Position numbers and translations under genes: made by a program
Shown: one piece after another, positions 9,530 to 18,097 of the stretch
Layout: the number at the start of each line of letters is the position of its first letter
How positions within the stretch are numbered: position 1 is the first letter of the stretch
Notes under the pieces: generated by a model
What the model saw: the letters and a program-made list of their open reading frames with translations, nothing else
The model's database searches: none
What the model was told of the DNA's origin: nothing
NCBI GenBank assembly: GCA_005502915.1
Contig: SCMT01000023.1
Location: 1 to 64,000, forward strand
Source of the DNA: Lysobacteraceae bacterium 2PB
Lineage (GTDB): Bacteria; Pseudomonadota; Gammaproteobacteria; Xanthomonadales; Xanthomonadaceae
DNA length: 64,000 bases
Direction of reading: 5' to 3'

Positions 9530-10672
9530 TCAGGCGCCGAGCATCGCCACCACCGGCGCCACCTGCGCCTCGCGCCCCAGCGCAGCGCCGACGCGGGTCA
9601 AGGCTTCGGCGAGTTCGACGGGCGCCTCCGCGCGCAGCGTGGCGTGGCCGACCTTGCGGCCGGCGCGCGGCTCCTTGCCGTAGTCGTGCCAGTGGCCGCC
9701 GGGTTCGCGCAGCACGCCATTGGCGTCGGGCATGGCGCCGATCCAGTTGAGCATGCAGGCGTGGCCGACCATGCGCGTGTCGCCGAGCGGCAGGCCCAGT
9801 ACCGCGCGCAGATGGTTCTGGAACTGCGAGGTTTCGCTGCCTTCGATGGTCCAGTGCCCGGAGTTGTGCACGCGCGGGGCGAGTTCGTTGGCGAGCAGCA
9901 CGCCATCGCGGCAGAACAGCTCCAGTGCGAACACGCCGACGTAGTCCAGCGCATCGGCCAGCGCGCGCGCATGCGCGTAGGCGCGCCCGGCCATGCCGGC
10001 ATCGACGCGCGCAGGCGCGAGGCTGGCGGAGAGCACGCCGTCGACGTGCCAGTTCTCGGTCAGCGGCCAGGCGCGGAATTCGCCGTCACGACCCCGCACG
10101 GCGACCACACTCAGCTCGCGCTCGAAGGGCACGAAGCCTTCGAGGATCAGCCCGACCGTCGCCGCCTGCGCGCCGAGCGCGTCCCACGCGGCCTCGACAT
10201 CGCCCGGCGACTTGATCCGGAACTGCCCCTTGCCGTCGTAACCGAGGCGACGCGTCTTGAGGATGCAGGGCGTACCGATCGCGGCGACCGCCGCGTCCAG
10301 TGCGGCACGATCGGGCACGTCGGCGAAATCGGGCACGGGGATGCCGAGTTCGCGGAACAGGGTCTTCTCGGCCAGTCGGTCCTGGGCGATGCCCAGCGCA
10401 CGCGGATTCGGGAACACCGGGATGCGCGCGCTCAGCCAGTGCGCGGATTCGGCGGGCACGTTCTCGAAATCGAACGTGGCCACGTCCACCTGGGACGCGA
10501 ATTCGGCCAGGGCGGACTCGTCGCGGTAGTCGCCGACGATCAGCGGCGCGAACTGCCCGGCGCAGGCGTCTGCGACGGTGTCGAGGACGCGGAAGCGCAG
10601 GCCGAGGGGTGCGCCGGAGAGCGCGAGCATGCGGGCCAGCTGCCCGCCTCCAAGAATGCCGACGGTGGTCAT
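9530..10672 (-). CDS. purK: 5-(carboxyamino)imidazole ribonucleotide synthase
   Basis: 380 residues of the ATP-grasp fold: N-terminal GILGGGQLARML, central ATP-binding lobes (ILKTRRLGYDGKGQ, EGFVPFERELSVV) and NELAPRVHNSGHWTIE with the metal-binding ELAPR segment. Makes N5-CAIR from AIR, ATP and bicarbonate in purine synthesis. Starts 18 bp after purE, so purE-purK form an operon. Cytosolic. Confidence 0.95.
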   Translation of the reverse strand: MTTVGILGGGQLARMLALSGAPLGLRFRVLDTVADACAGQFAPLIVGDYRDESALAEFASQVDVATFDFENVPAESAHWLSARIPVFPNPRALGIAQDRLAEKTLFRELGIPVPDFADVPDRAALDAAVAAIGTPCILKTRRLGYDGKGQFRIKSPGDVEAAWDALGAQAATVGLILEGFVPFERELSVVAVRGRDGEFRAWPLTENWHVDGVLSASLAPARVDAGMAGRAYAHARALADALDYVGVFALELFCRDGVLLANELAPRVHNSGHWTIEGSETSQFQNHLRAVLGLPLGDTRMVGHACMLNWIGAMPDANGVLREPGGHWHDYGKEPRAGRKVGHATLRAEAPVELAEALTRVGAALGREAQVAPVVAMLGA

Positions 10673-10690
10673 GGTGTCGTCTTGTGGGGA

Positions 10691-11203
10691 TCAGTTGCGC
10701 GGATCGTCGTTGTCGACGACGTCCTGCGTCTGCTTCGCGCGGAAGGCATCGAGCGCGGCGCCGATCGCAGGATATTCATGCGCGAGCATGGCGGCGGCGA
10801 ACAGGCCCGCATTCGCGGCACCGGCATTGCCGATGGCGAAGGTGCCGACCGGGATGCCCGCGGGCATCTGCACGATCGACAGCAGCGAATCCATGCCGTT
10901 GAGTGCCTTGCTCTGCACCGGCACGCCCAGCACCGGCACGGCGGTCTTGGAGGCGAGCATGCCCGGCAGGTGCGCCGCGCCTCCGGCGCCGGCGATGATC
11001 GCGCGCAGGCCGCGCGCATGCGCGGTGGCGGCGTAGTCGAACAGCACGTCCGGCGTGCGGTGCGCGGAGACCACGCGGACTTCGTGCGGCACGCCCAGGG
11101 CTTCGAGCCTGGCGACCGCGTGCTGCATGGTGTCCCAGTCGGAACGGGAGCCCATCACGACGCCCACCAGCGGCGCCTGCGTACCCTCGGGCATGGTTGA
11201 CAT
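10691..11203 (-). CDS. purE: N5-carboxyaminoimidazole ribonucleotide mutase
   Basis: 170 residues from the ATG at 11203 (a second ATG three codons later is possible). Class I PurE signatures [16 protein letters not shown] and the [11 protein letters not shown] loop are present. Converts N5-CAIR to CAIR, acting after PurK. The C-terminus has a polar extension ([11 protein letters not shown]) beyond the E. coli length. First gene of the purEK operon; the upstream 66 bp are shared with the divergent Trm112-like gene. Confidence 0.95.
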   Translation of the reverse strand: MSTMPEGTQAPLVGVVMGSRSDWDTMQHAVARLEALGVPHEVRVVSAHRTPDVLFDYAATAHARGLRAIIAGAGGAAHLPGMLASKTAVPVLGVPVQSKALNGMDSLLSIVQMPAGIPVGTFAIGNAGAANAGLFAAAMLAHEYPAIGAALDAFRAKQTQDVVDNDDPRN

Positions 11204-11269
11204 GGTCGTCCCCCGGTTAAAAACGTATTCTAGCGGTCCCCGGCATTCCCGCGAACCACCCCGCCCCCC
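11204..11269. promoter_or_regulatory. Short divergent promoter region between purE and the Trm112-like gene
   Basis: An A+T-rich core (TTAAAAACGTATTCTAG) sits in GC-rich DNA. TATTCT at 11226-11231 could be a rightward -10, and its complement contains TAGAAT, a plausible leftward -10 for purE. No clear -35 or PurR palindrome is seen. Confidence 0.4.
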
Positions 11270-11530
11270 ATGGACCGCAAGCTGCTCGATCTCCTGGTCT
11301 GCCCCGCCTCCCGGCAACCGCTCGCCTTGCTGGAGGCCGCCGGCCTCGAACAGCTCAACCGGGCCATCGCCGCCGGGCAGGTGAAGCGCAACGACGACAG
11401 CCCGCAGTCCGAGCCCCTGCGCGAAGCCCTGGTCACCCGCGACCGCAAGACCGTGTACCGCGTCGACGACGGCATCCCGGTGCTGCTGGTCGAGGAAGGC
11501 ATCGCCTTCGCGCAGGCGGACGCCGCGTGA
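11270..11530 (+). CDS. Trm112/YcaR-like small protein
   Basis: 86 residues. The ends match the Trm112/UPF0434 family ([18 protein letters not shown] at the start, [16 protein letters not shown] at the end), but only one cysteine is left, so the zinc site seen in some relatives is lost. A charged insert of about 35 residues lies in the middle. Function in bacteria is unclear. Its GTGA stop overlaps the nadC start, so the two are translated together. Confidence 0.8.
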   Translation: MDRKLLDLLVCPASRQPLALLEAAGLEQLNRAIAAGQVKRNDDSPQSEPLREALVTRDRKTVYRVDDGIPVLLVEEGIAFAQADAA

Positions 11531-12405
11531 CGGGCATGCAGGACCGCATCGCGCCGCCACCGGCCGACGTGGTGGCGGCGAACGTCGCCGCGGCGCTGGC
11601 CGAGGACCTGGGCACGGGCGACGTCACGGCATCGCTGCTGCCCGACAGCCCCGACATCGCCTACCTACTGTGCAAAGAAGATGCGGTCATCTGCGGCCGG
11701 CCGTGGTTCGATGCCTGCCATCGGGCGCTCGATCCCGAGGTCCGCATCGACTGGCGCGTCGCGGAAGGCGACCGCGTCGCGAAAGGCACGGTGATCGCCA
11801 CGCTCTCGGGTCGCAGCCGCGGCCTGGTCAGCGCCGAACGCGCCTCGCTGAATTTCCTGCAGACCCTCAGCGGCACCGCCACGGTCACCGCGCAGTACGT
11901 CGATGCGGTGCGCGGCACCGGTGCCCGGATACTCGACACCCGCAAGACCATCCCGGGCCTGCGCATCGCCCAGAAATACGCCGTGCGCGCCGGCGGCGGC
12001 ATGAATCACCGCATCGCGCTGTACGACACGGTGATGCTCAAGGAAAACCACATCCGCGCCTACGGCTCGCTGACCGGCGCGGTGAACGCATCCCGCATGC
12101 AGCATCCGTCGCTGCCGCTGATCGTGGAAGTGGAAACGCTGGACCAGCTGCGCGAAGCGCTGGACGTCGGCTGCACGCGGATCCTGATCGACGACTTCGA
12201 CGCCGAGACGCGGCGCGAGGCCGTGCGCATCGCGAAGTCCGCACCCTACGACGGGCGCATCCCGCTGGAAGTGTCCGGCGGCGTCGACATGAGCACGCTG
12301 CGCGCGATCGCCGAAGACGGTGTCGACTGCATCTCGATCGGCGCACTGACCAAGCACGTGCGCGCGATCGACCTGTCGCTGAAGCTCGGGCCGCCGCCGG
12401 GCTGA
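11527..12405 (+). CDS. nadC: Nicotinate-nucleotide pyrophosphorylase (quinolinate phosphoribosyltransferase)
   Basis: 292 residues from the GTG at 11527, which overlaps the upstream stop (an ATG at 11536 is also possible). Family motifs [36 protein letters not shown] and [11 protein letters not shown] are in order. Forms nicotinate mononucleotide from quinolinate and PRPP in de novo NAD synthesis. Cytosolic hexamer or dimer in relatives. The 3' end converges with the zinc-ribbon gene 11 bp away. Confidence 0.95.
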   Translation: MTGMQDRIAPPPADVVAANVAAALAEDLGTGDVTASLLPDSPDIAYLLCKEDAVICGRPWFDACHRALDPEVRIDWRVAEGDRVAKGTVIATLSGRSRGLVSAERASLNFLQTLSGTATVTAQYVDAVRGTGARILDTRKTIPGLRIAQKYAVRAGGGMNHRIALYDTVMLKENHIRAYGSLTGAVNASRMQHPSLPLIVEVETLDQLREALDVGCTRILIDDFDAETRREAVRIAKSAPYDGRIPLEVSGGVDMSTLRAIAEDGVDCISIGALTKHVRAIDLSLKLGPPPG

Positions 12406-12416
12406 CCGCCGGCGAT

Positions 12417-12695
12417 TCAGGCTCCGCTGAACCAGTAGGCCCGCATCCGCGCCAGGAAGTCCTGCGTGATCGGATAGCCGGACGCGGCACCGATCACCGA
12501 ATCCACGCCGCAACGCGGGCACAACGCAGTCTGGCCGACCCCATCCTCGCCCTCGTCGACCCACTCATGGATCTCGCCGGGTTCGAACTCGCCGCAGCAG
12601 TAGAAGCAGCCGCAGATCGTGCTGCGCTGCAGTTCGTCGCGATGCGCGCTGGAGCGATCGTGCGCGCCCTTGAGTGACGGGTCGTGGTGGCTCAC
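12417..12695 (-). CDS. Small cysteine-rich zinc-ribbon-like protein
   Basis: 92 residues from a GTG at 12695, one base after the FHA gene stop. Cysteines occur as C28-x-C30-x2-C33-C34 and C59-x2-C62, with ALCPRCGVDSVIG resembling the second half of a zinc ribbon. A family of uncharacterised cytosolic proteins in Proteobacteria shares this CFYC...ALCPRCGIDSVIG layout. No catalytic motif. Coupling to the FHA gene suggests related roles, but none can be named. Confidence 0.75.
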   Translation of the reverse strand: MSHHDPSLKGAHDRSSAHRDELQRSTICGCFYCCGEFEPGEIHEWVDEGEDGVGQTALCPRCGVDSVIGAASGYPITQDFLARMRAYWFSGA

Positions 12696-12696
12696 G

Positions 12697-13452
12697 TCAG
12701 AGCAGGACCACCAACGCGACGGCGATCAGGACCACGGCAGCGACGATCCAGATCCACGGAGCGGGCGACTTGTCCGCGCCGGTGGACTCGGAGGCGGACA
12801 TGCCTTCCTGGCCGAGTTCGAAGAGCTTGAAACGCAGGGTGTCGAAGCCGATCTCGTCGCCGGCCCGGGCCACGGTGCGCTGCACGCGCGTGCCGTTGAC
12901 GAAGCTGCCGTTGGTCGAACCCAGGTCCTCGACGACCACGCCTTCGTTGGTCGGAATCAGCTTGGCGTGTTTGCGCGACAGGCTGGAATCCTCGACGCGC
13001 AGCTGGCATTCGGCGGCACGCCCGATGACGGTGGCGCCGGTGAGCGGAAAGGTGCGGCCGAGCATGCGGCCGTTCTGGGCGCGCAGCGCGTACTTGGGCA
13101 GCGCGGCACGCACGGTGGTGGTACCGACATCGTCGATCATCGGCACCGCAGGACGCGCGCCCGCCGGCGTGGTTTCCATCGCGACGATGCTGGCGGAGAT
13201 CGGGCCGAAACCGATCACGTCGTCAGGGCGGAGCGAAATCAGGCCGTCGACAGGCCGCTGGTTCACCGTGGTCGGCGCATCGCGCATGACCTTCAGCATC
13301 ACGCCATTGGCGGTGACGTGCAGCTCGCCGTGCTGCGGCAGGATCCCCTCGCCGCGCAGGACGATGTCGGCATCCGGCGCGGAGCCGACCCGCTTCACCC
13401 CCTGTTCGAGGAGGTGCTGCGAGTGATCGGCGGCGAAAACGAGTTTCATCAT
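12697..13452 (-). CDS. Tail-anchored protein with two FHA domains
   Basis: 251 residues from an ATG at 13452 with CGGAG 8 nt upstream (a second ATG follows directly; an upstream ATG at 13494 has no such site). Residues about 1-95 form a degenerate FHA domain (VGSAPDADIVL). Residues about 115-215 form a well-conserved one (VIGRAAECQLRVEDSSLSRKHA, then LGSTNGSFVNG). Both types bind phospho-Thr peptides. A C-terminal helix of about 20 hydrophobic residues, ending VALVVLL, should anchor it in the inner membrane with the FHA domains in the cytosol. No Ser/Thr kinase, phosphatase or T6SS gene is nearby. Confidence 0.85.
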   Translation of the reverse strand: MMKLVFAADHSQHLLEQGVKRVGSAPDADIVLRGEGILPQHGELHVTANGVMLKVMRDAPTTVNQRPVDGLISLRPDDVIGFGPISASIVAMETTPAGARPAVPMIDDVGTTTVRAALPKYALRAQNGRMLGRTFPLTGATVIGRAAECQLRVEDSSLSRKHAKLIPTNEGVVVEDLGSTNGSFVNGTRVQRTVARAGDEIGFDTLRFKLFELGQEGMSASESTGADKSPAPWIWIVAAVVLIAVALVVLL

Positions 13453-13600
13453 GGATGGCGCTCCGGAGGGCGGGGATTGCATCGGCAACCGCATGGCCGC
13501 AGATTACATTCATCCTGCGTCTCGCGCCTTCTCCCGCATCTGCCCAAACCCGGGCGTACGGACAGCATGGCGCAAACCAACAGAATATTAAGATTTCAAG

Positions 13601-13945
13601 ATGCCGACTTTACTGATCCTGATGATTCTCGCTGCGATGTCGTTCGCATTCTGGAGCGCATCGAGGGCCGCCGCAGAGCGCGCCATCCACCTCGGCGGAG
13701 AGGCCTGTCGCGCCGCAGGCGTGCAGCTGATCGACCAGACCGTGCATGCCACCGGGCTGCGCGTGATCCGCCGCGAGGACGGCTGGCTGGGCTTCGAGCG
13801 CAGCTTCCGTTTCGAATACTCCGAGGACGGCATGGACCGCCACATTGCGCGCCTGGTGCTGCGCGGACACCGGCTGGTGTCCTTCAGCGGCCCGGTGCGG
13901 GCGACCGGCGTGGTCGATTTCCGCCAGCCGCCGCAGGACGGCTGA
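13601..13945 (+). CDS. DUF3301 domain membrane protein
   Basis: 114 residues: one N-terminal membrane helix (LLILMILAAMSFAFWSA), then a soluble domain with ERAIHLGGEACRAAGVQLIDQTV and FERSFRFEYS, the DUF3301 pattern of gammaproteobacteria. Function unknown. Stands alone, convergent with sspB (10 bp between stops) and divergent from the FHA gene. Confidence 0.8.
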   Translation: MPTLLILMILAAMSFAFWSASRAAAERAIHLGGEACRAAGVQLIDQTVHATGLRVIRREDGWLGFERSFRFEYSEDGMDRHIARLVLRGHRLVSFSGPVRATGVVDFRQPPQDG

Positions 13946-13955
13946 GCCGCCCGGA

Positions 13956-14399
13956 TCATTTCACGATGCGCAGGTGGCCGCCGCGCCTTGGTGTCGGCGA
14001 AGCATCGCCGCCGCCATCGTCGTCGCCGGGCGGGTCGATCGCGTCGTCCAGTTCGGCTTCCACGCCTTCGGCATCCTCGGGTAGCGCCATTGCATGCCCG
14101 GTTTCGCGGGCGTAGATCAGCAGCACCGCCGACACGGGCACCCGGACCGGGTGACTGACACCCCCGAAGCGCGCCGTGAAGGTGATCAGGTCGTTGCCCA
14201 TCTCCAGTCCGACGACCGCACGATCGGCCACGTTGAGCACGACGCGGCCATCGCTGACCGCGAAGGGCGGCACCTGCACGCCCGGACGGGTGGCGTCGAC
14301 CACGAGGTGCGGCGTCATGCCGTTGTCCGCGATCCACGCGTGGAGCGCCCGGAGCAGGTAGGGGCGCTTGCTGGTCATGCGTGGCTGGCCGTCGTTCAT
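13956..14399 (-). CDS. sspB: ClpXP adaptor, stringent starvation protein B
   Basis: 147 residues from the ATG at 14399 (GGGAG about 13 nt upstream; an ATG at 14378 is the alternative). The N-terminal SspB fold (KRPYLLRALHAWIADNGMTPHLVVDA) binds ssrA tags. After an acidic linker (DDAIDPPGDDDGGGD) the protein ends GGHLRIVK, matching the ClpX-binding XB tail of E. coli SspB (LRVVK). Delivers ssrA-tagged and other substrates to ClpXP. Follows sspA in the same direction with 47 bp between. Confidence 0.95.
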   Translation of the reverse strand: MNDGQPRMTSKRPYLLRALHAWIADNGMTPHLVVDATRPGVQVPPFAVSDGRVVLNVADRAVVGLEMGNDLITFTARFGGVSHPVRVPVSAVLLIYARETGHAMALPEDAEGVEAELDDAIDPPGDDDGGGDASPTPRRGGHLRIVK

Positions 14400-14446
14400 C
14401 GGATTCAGTCTACTCCCGGGCGCGGCGGTGGGCCGCTCCCGGCATT

Positions 14447-15064
14447 TCAGGCAGGCAGCGCGCGCAGGTTCCGTTCCTGATGGGTCAGGCTGCGGACGAA
14501 GCCGGGGTTGCGGAAAATGCGGTTGCCATAGTCCTCGATCGCCTTGCCGTCCTTCGGCAGGGGCACGCCGAGCGAGTCGAGACGCCAGATGATCGGTGCC
14601 ATCGCGCAGTCGGCGAGGCTCATCTCGTTGTTGAGGAAGAACTTGCTGGCGCGGAACAGCGGCACCGCGGCGGTGAGCAGCTCCTTCAGGCGCTTGCGGC
14701 CGGCCTCGGCCTGCGGCTTGTTGCCGAACTGCACGGCCTGCACCTGCGGGACCCAGTCGTGCTCGATCCGCAGCATTGCCAGGCGCAGGCGCGCCCGGGA
14801 CAGCGGATCGATCGGCATCAGCGGCGGATGCGGATAGCGCTCGTCGAGGTACTCGCTGACCACCGACGCGGCGTAGAGCACCAGGTCGCGTTCGACCAGG
14901 GTCGGCACCGAGTGATACGGGTTCAGATCGATCAGGTCTTCGGGCGGATTCTGGGGGTCGACAGGCACCAGATCGTAGGACACGCCCTTCGCCGCGAGCA
15001 CGAGGCGCACGCGATGGCACAGCACATCGTCGACGGAAGAAAACAGGGTCAGGGTATTGCGCAT
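14447..15064 (-). CDS. sspA: Stringent starvation protein A (glutathione S-transferase fold)
   Basis: 205 residues. Thioredoxin-like N-domain (TLFSSVDDVLCHRVRLVLAAKGV) with the cis-Pro segment SVPTLVERDLVLYAASVVSEYLDERYPHPPLMP, then an all-helical C-domain. E. coli SspA binds RNA polymerase and alters transcription in stationary phase; it lacks GST activity. Lies after petABC and before sspB, the conserved gammaproteobacterial order. Confidence 0.93.
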   Translation of the reverse strand: MRNTLTLFSSVDDVLCHRVRLVLAAKGVSYDLVPVDPQNPPEDLIDLNPYHSVPTLVERDLVLYAASVVSEYLDERYPHPPLMPIDPLSRARLRLAMLRIEHDWVPQVQAVQFGNKPQAEAGRKRLKELLTAAVPLFRASKFFLNNEMSLADCAMAPIIWRLDSLGVPLPKDGKAIEDYGNRIFRNPGFVRSLTHQERNLRALPA

Positions 15065-15158
15065 ACGCGGACTCAGCCACCTTCAGATAGACGAAGGGCG
15101 ACCGGACGAGCCGGCCGCCCCGCGAGTGATGTCGTGGAACGCAGTAAGTGCGGCGTCA

Positions 15159-15980
15159 TCAATGCACGTCGCGCCAGTATTCCTTTTTCAGCAACCACGC
15201 CAGCAGGGTGAAGAACGAGAGGAACAGGATCACCCACACGCCGGTGCTCTGCCGCTTGAGCGCGACCGGCTCGGCGGCGTATTCGAGGAACGCGGTGATG
15301 TCGCGGGCGGTCTGCGCGAACTGCTGCGCGTCCTGCGTACCCGGCTGCGAGACCACCAGTTCCTTGATGCACGCGCTTTCGGCCTCCGCGGTGCCATGCG
15401 GGCAGCCCATGATCGGCTCGCCCTTGTCGTCCTTCTCGCCGGTCGGCTCCTTCTTGGTGAAGACCGGGCGCTGGTTGCCCTGCATCTCCCACAACGGATT
15501 GGGCATCGACACGTTCGGGAACAGCTTGTTGTTCCAGCCGAGCGGGCGCGATTCGTCCAGGTAGAAGGACTTCAGGTAGGTATAGATCCAGTCGCTGCCG
15601 CGAACGCGGGCGATCAGGGTCAGGTCCGGCGGTGCCTTGCCGAACCACTTCTCGCCGCCCGCGGCCGGCATCGGCGAGATCACGTGCTCGCCGAACTTGG
15701 CGCCGGTGAAGTTCAGGTTGTTCATCACCTGCTCTTCGGTCAAGCCCAGGTCCTCGGCGATGCGCGAGTAGCGCATGTACTTCAGCGAGTGGCAGGCGAC
15801 GCAGTAGTTCATGTACAGCTGCGCGCCGCGCTGCAGCGAAGCACGGTCTTCCAGGTCGGTGCCGGCCTGCTCGACATCGCCGCCGCTGGCAGCGTAGGCG
15901 GACACGGACAGCAGCAGCGCGGAGGCCGCGAACGCGAGACGCTTGAGCATGGAGATCTTCATCGTGGCTGGCTTAGTCAT
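15159..15980 (-). CDS. petC: Cytochrome c1 of the bc1 complex
   Basis: 273 residues from the ATG at 15980 inside the petB 3' end; an ATG at 15962 begins the cleaner signal peptide (MKISMLKRLAFAASALLLSV) and may be the true start. The heme site is CVACH (C60, C63, H64). A C-terminal membrane helix (GVWVILFLSFFTLLAWLL) anchors it with the heme domain in the periplasm. Passes electrons from the Rieske protein to soluble cytochrome c. An 8-nt overlap couples it to petB. Confidence 0.95.
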   Translation of the reverse strand: MTKPATMKISMLKRLAFAASALLLSVSAYAASGGDVEQAGTDLEDRASLQRGAQLYMNYCVACHSLKYMRYSRIAEDLGLTEEQVMNNLNFTGAKFGEHVISPMPAAGGEKWFGKAPPDLTLIARVRGSDWIYTYLKSFYLDESRPLGWNNKLFPNVSMPNPLWEMQGNQRPVFTKKEPTGEKDDKGEPIMGCPHGTAEAESACIKELVVSQPGTQDAQQFAQTARDITAFLEYAAEPVALKRQSTGVWVILFLSFFTLLAWLLKKEYWRDVH

Positions 15981-17232
15981 GCATCGTCACCCGTTCCGGG
16001 ACCGGCTTCGTCTTGTCGATCTTGGTCCAGATCGGCATGGTGAGGAAGAACAGGAAGTAGAAGATGGTCAGCACGCGGCCGACGATGGTCTCGACCGGAT
16101 CCGTGCCCGGGCCGGCGCCGATCTTGCCCAGCCACACGAAGCTGATCGCCAGGCCGATGAGCATCGCCCACGACAGCGCGCCGCGCGAACGATAGGACCT
16201 GACCTTGGCGCGATCGAGCCACGGCACCAGGAACAGGATGGCGATCGCCGAGAACATCACGATCACGCCGCCCAGCTTGTCCGGGACCACGCGGAGCATC
16301 GCGTAGTACGGCGTGTAGTACCACACCGGCTTGATGTGCGCCGGGGTGACAAGGCGGTTGGCTTCGGTGAAGTTGTCGTGCTCGAGGAACCAGCCGCCGA
16401 AGGCGGGCGCGAAGAACACGATGAAGGCGCAGATCACCAGGAAGAAGCTGGCGCCGAAGATGTCCTTGACCGTGTAGTACGGGTGGAAGGGAATGCCGTC
16501 GGCCGGCTTGTTCGGATCCCAGCGGTTGCCCTTCGGGCCCTTCTTGATGTCGACGCCTTCGGGGTTGTTCGAGCCGACTTCATGCAGCGCGCCCAGGTGC
16601 AGCACGACCAGCAGAAGCAGGACCAGCGGCAGCGCGATCACGTGCAGGGCGAAGAAGCGGTTGAGGGTGGCGTCGCTGGGCAGGTAGTCACCCATGATCC
16701 ACTCGGTCAGCGCGCCGCCGATGTAGGGGATCGCGCCGAACAGCGAGATGATCACCTTCGCGCCCCAGAACGACATCTGGCCCCACGGCAGCACGTAGCC
16801 CAGGAAGGCTTCGGCCATCAGCACGAGGTAGATGAGCATGCCGAGGATCCACACCAGTTCGCGCGGCTTCTGGTACGAGCCGTACATCAGGCCGCGGAAC
16901 ATGTGCAGGTAGACCACGATGAAGAACATCGAGGCGCCGGTGCTGTGCATGTAGCGGATCAGCCAGCCCCACTCGACGTCGCGCATGATGTACTCGACCG
17001 AGGCGAACGCTTCCGCGCCGCTGGGCTTGTAGTGCATCGTGAGGAAGATGCCGGTGACGATCTGGTTGACCAGCACCAGCAGCGCGAGCGAACCGAAGTA
17101 GTACCAGAGGTTGAAGTTCTTCGGCGCGTAGTATTCCGACATGTGCTTGCGGTACGCCGGCATCAGGGCCGGCGCGCGCTCGTTCACCCAGTCGATCACG
17201 CCGTTGGCGGTGCGCATCAGGACGTTGGACAT
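15973..17232 (-). CDS. petB: Cytochrome b of the bc1 complex
   Basis: 419 residues, with about eight membrane helices. The four heme-ligand histidines lie in RYMHSTGASMFF/YLHMFRG and HVIALPLVLLLLVVLHLGALH. The Qo-site PEWY loop is replaced by KPVWYY in this reading (HIKPVWYYTPYY). Oxidises quinol and reduces quinone across the membrane. Starts 3 bp after petA and overlaps petC. Confidence 0.95.
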   Translation of the reverse strand: MSNVLMRTANGVIDWVNERAPALMPAYRKHMSEYYAPKNFNLWYYFGSLALLVLVNQIVTGIFLTMHYKPSGAEAFASVEYIMRDVEWGWLIRYMHSTGASMFFIVVYLHMFRGLMYGSYQKPRELVWILGMLIYLVLMAEAFLGYVLPWGQMSFWGAKVIISLFGAIPYIGGALTEWIMGDYLPSDATLNRFFALHVIALPLVLLLLVVLHLGALHEVGSNNPEGVDIKKGPKGNRWDPNKPADGIPFHPYYTVKDIFGASFFLVICAFIVFFAPAFGGWFLEHDNFTEANRLVTPAHIKPVWYYTPYYAMLRVVPDKLGGVIVMFSAIAILFLVPWLDRAKVRSYRSRGALSWAMLIGLAISFVWLGKIGAGPGTDPVETIVGRVLTIFYFLFFLTMPIWTKIDKTKPVPERVTMHD

Positions 17233-17235
17233 GGA

Positions 17236-17871
17236 TTACGCTCCCTGCGGATCGACGCCGATGACGAGGGTGTTGTCGTCGGCGAAATGGTGCGGCGGCA
17301 CCGGGAGGTTGGTCGGCGCCGGGACGCCCTGGTACACGCGACCGGCCATGTCGAACTTCGACTTGTGGCAGGGGCAGAAGTAGCCGCCCTTCCATTCCGG
17401 GTCGAACGGCTCGGGGCGGATCTCGGCCTTCATCTCCGGCGAGCAGCCCAGGTGGGTGCACAGGCCGACGAGGACCGAAATCTCCGGCTTGATCGAGCGG
17501 AACTCGTTGACCGCGTACTTCGGCTGCTGCTCCGGGTTTTCCGACTTCGGGTCGCGAAGGGTGCCGTCGAGGCCCGGCAGGGCCTCCAGCACGGCCTTGG
17601 AGCGCTTCACGATCCAGATCGGCTGGCCACGCCACTCGGCGGTGATGCGCTGGCCTTCCGTCAGGCTGCTGATGTCGACGGTCACCGGCGCGCCGGCGAG
17701 CTTCGCGCGGGCACTGGGATTCCAGGACTTGATGAACGGTACGGCGGCACCTGCGACACCGACGGCACCCACCACGGCGGTGGACGCGGTCAGGAAGCGG
17801 CGACGCCCCGCATCAACCGGTTGCGCGCCGCCACCGTGGTGGTCGGACCCGCTCGAGACTTCTTTTGCCAT
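17236..17871 (-). CDS. petA: Rieske iron-sulfur protein of the bc1 complex
   Basis: 211 residues. Twin-arginine-like RRRFLTA precedes the single N-terminal membrane segment. The 2Fe-2S ligands are in CTHLGC and CPCHKSKFD. Moves an electron from quinol to cytochrome c1. First gene of petABC; the promoter should lie in 17872-18097. Typical for proteobacterial Rieske subunits. Confidence 0.96.
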   Translation of the reverse strand: MAKEVSSGSDHHGGGAQPVDAGRRRFLTASTAVVGAVGVAGAAVPFIKSWNPSARAKLAGAPVTVDISSLTEGQRITAEWRGQPIWIVKRSKAVLEALPGLDGTLRDPKSENPEQQPKYAVNEFRSIKPEISVLVGLCTHLGCSPEMKAEIRPEPFDPEWKGGYFCPCHKSKFDMAGRVYQGVPAPTNLPVPPHHFADDNTLVIGVDPQGA

Positions 17872-18097
17872 CCGGCACTCCGCGAAACGTGGCTACGTGA
17901 ATGTGGCTGCTTGCGATCGGCCGGCCTCGTCCCCGAAGCCGACCTGCAAAGACCCCGAAGTGTAACGGAACGCTGAATCCGCCGACAATCGTTATGGACT
18001 TTCCGATGGCCTTCCCCGCCTCCGGGCGGGGCGGAAAGGGCGACGCGGGTCTCAGCCGACGCCTTCTGCCCGCCGGATTTCCGGCAGGCGGAAGGGG

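Noticed and set aside
12697..13452. FHA protein as part of a type VI secretion system
   Set aside because: No other T6SS gene is in the window, and the protein has a tail anchor rather than the usual TagH layout.
15943..17976. A long plus-strand frame through petC-petB-petA
   Set aside because: Overlaps three confirmed genes and reads as Arg/His/Ala-rich low-complexity sequence.
18064..18095. Terminator for the lytic transglycosylase gene
   Set aside because: The stem is good (about 14 pairs with one mismatch), but no U-tract follows on the minus strand, so it was left as a note.
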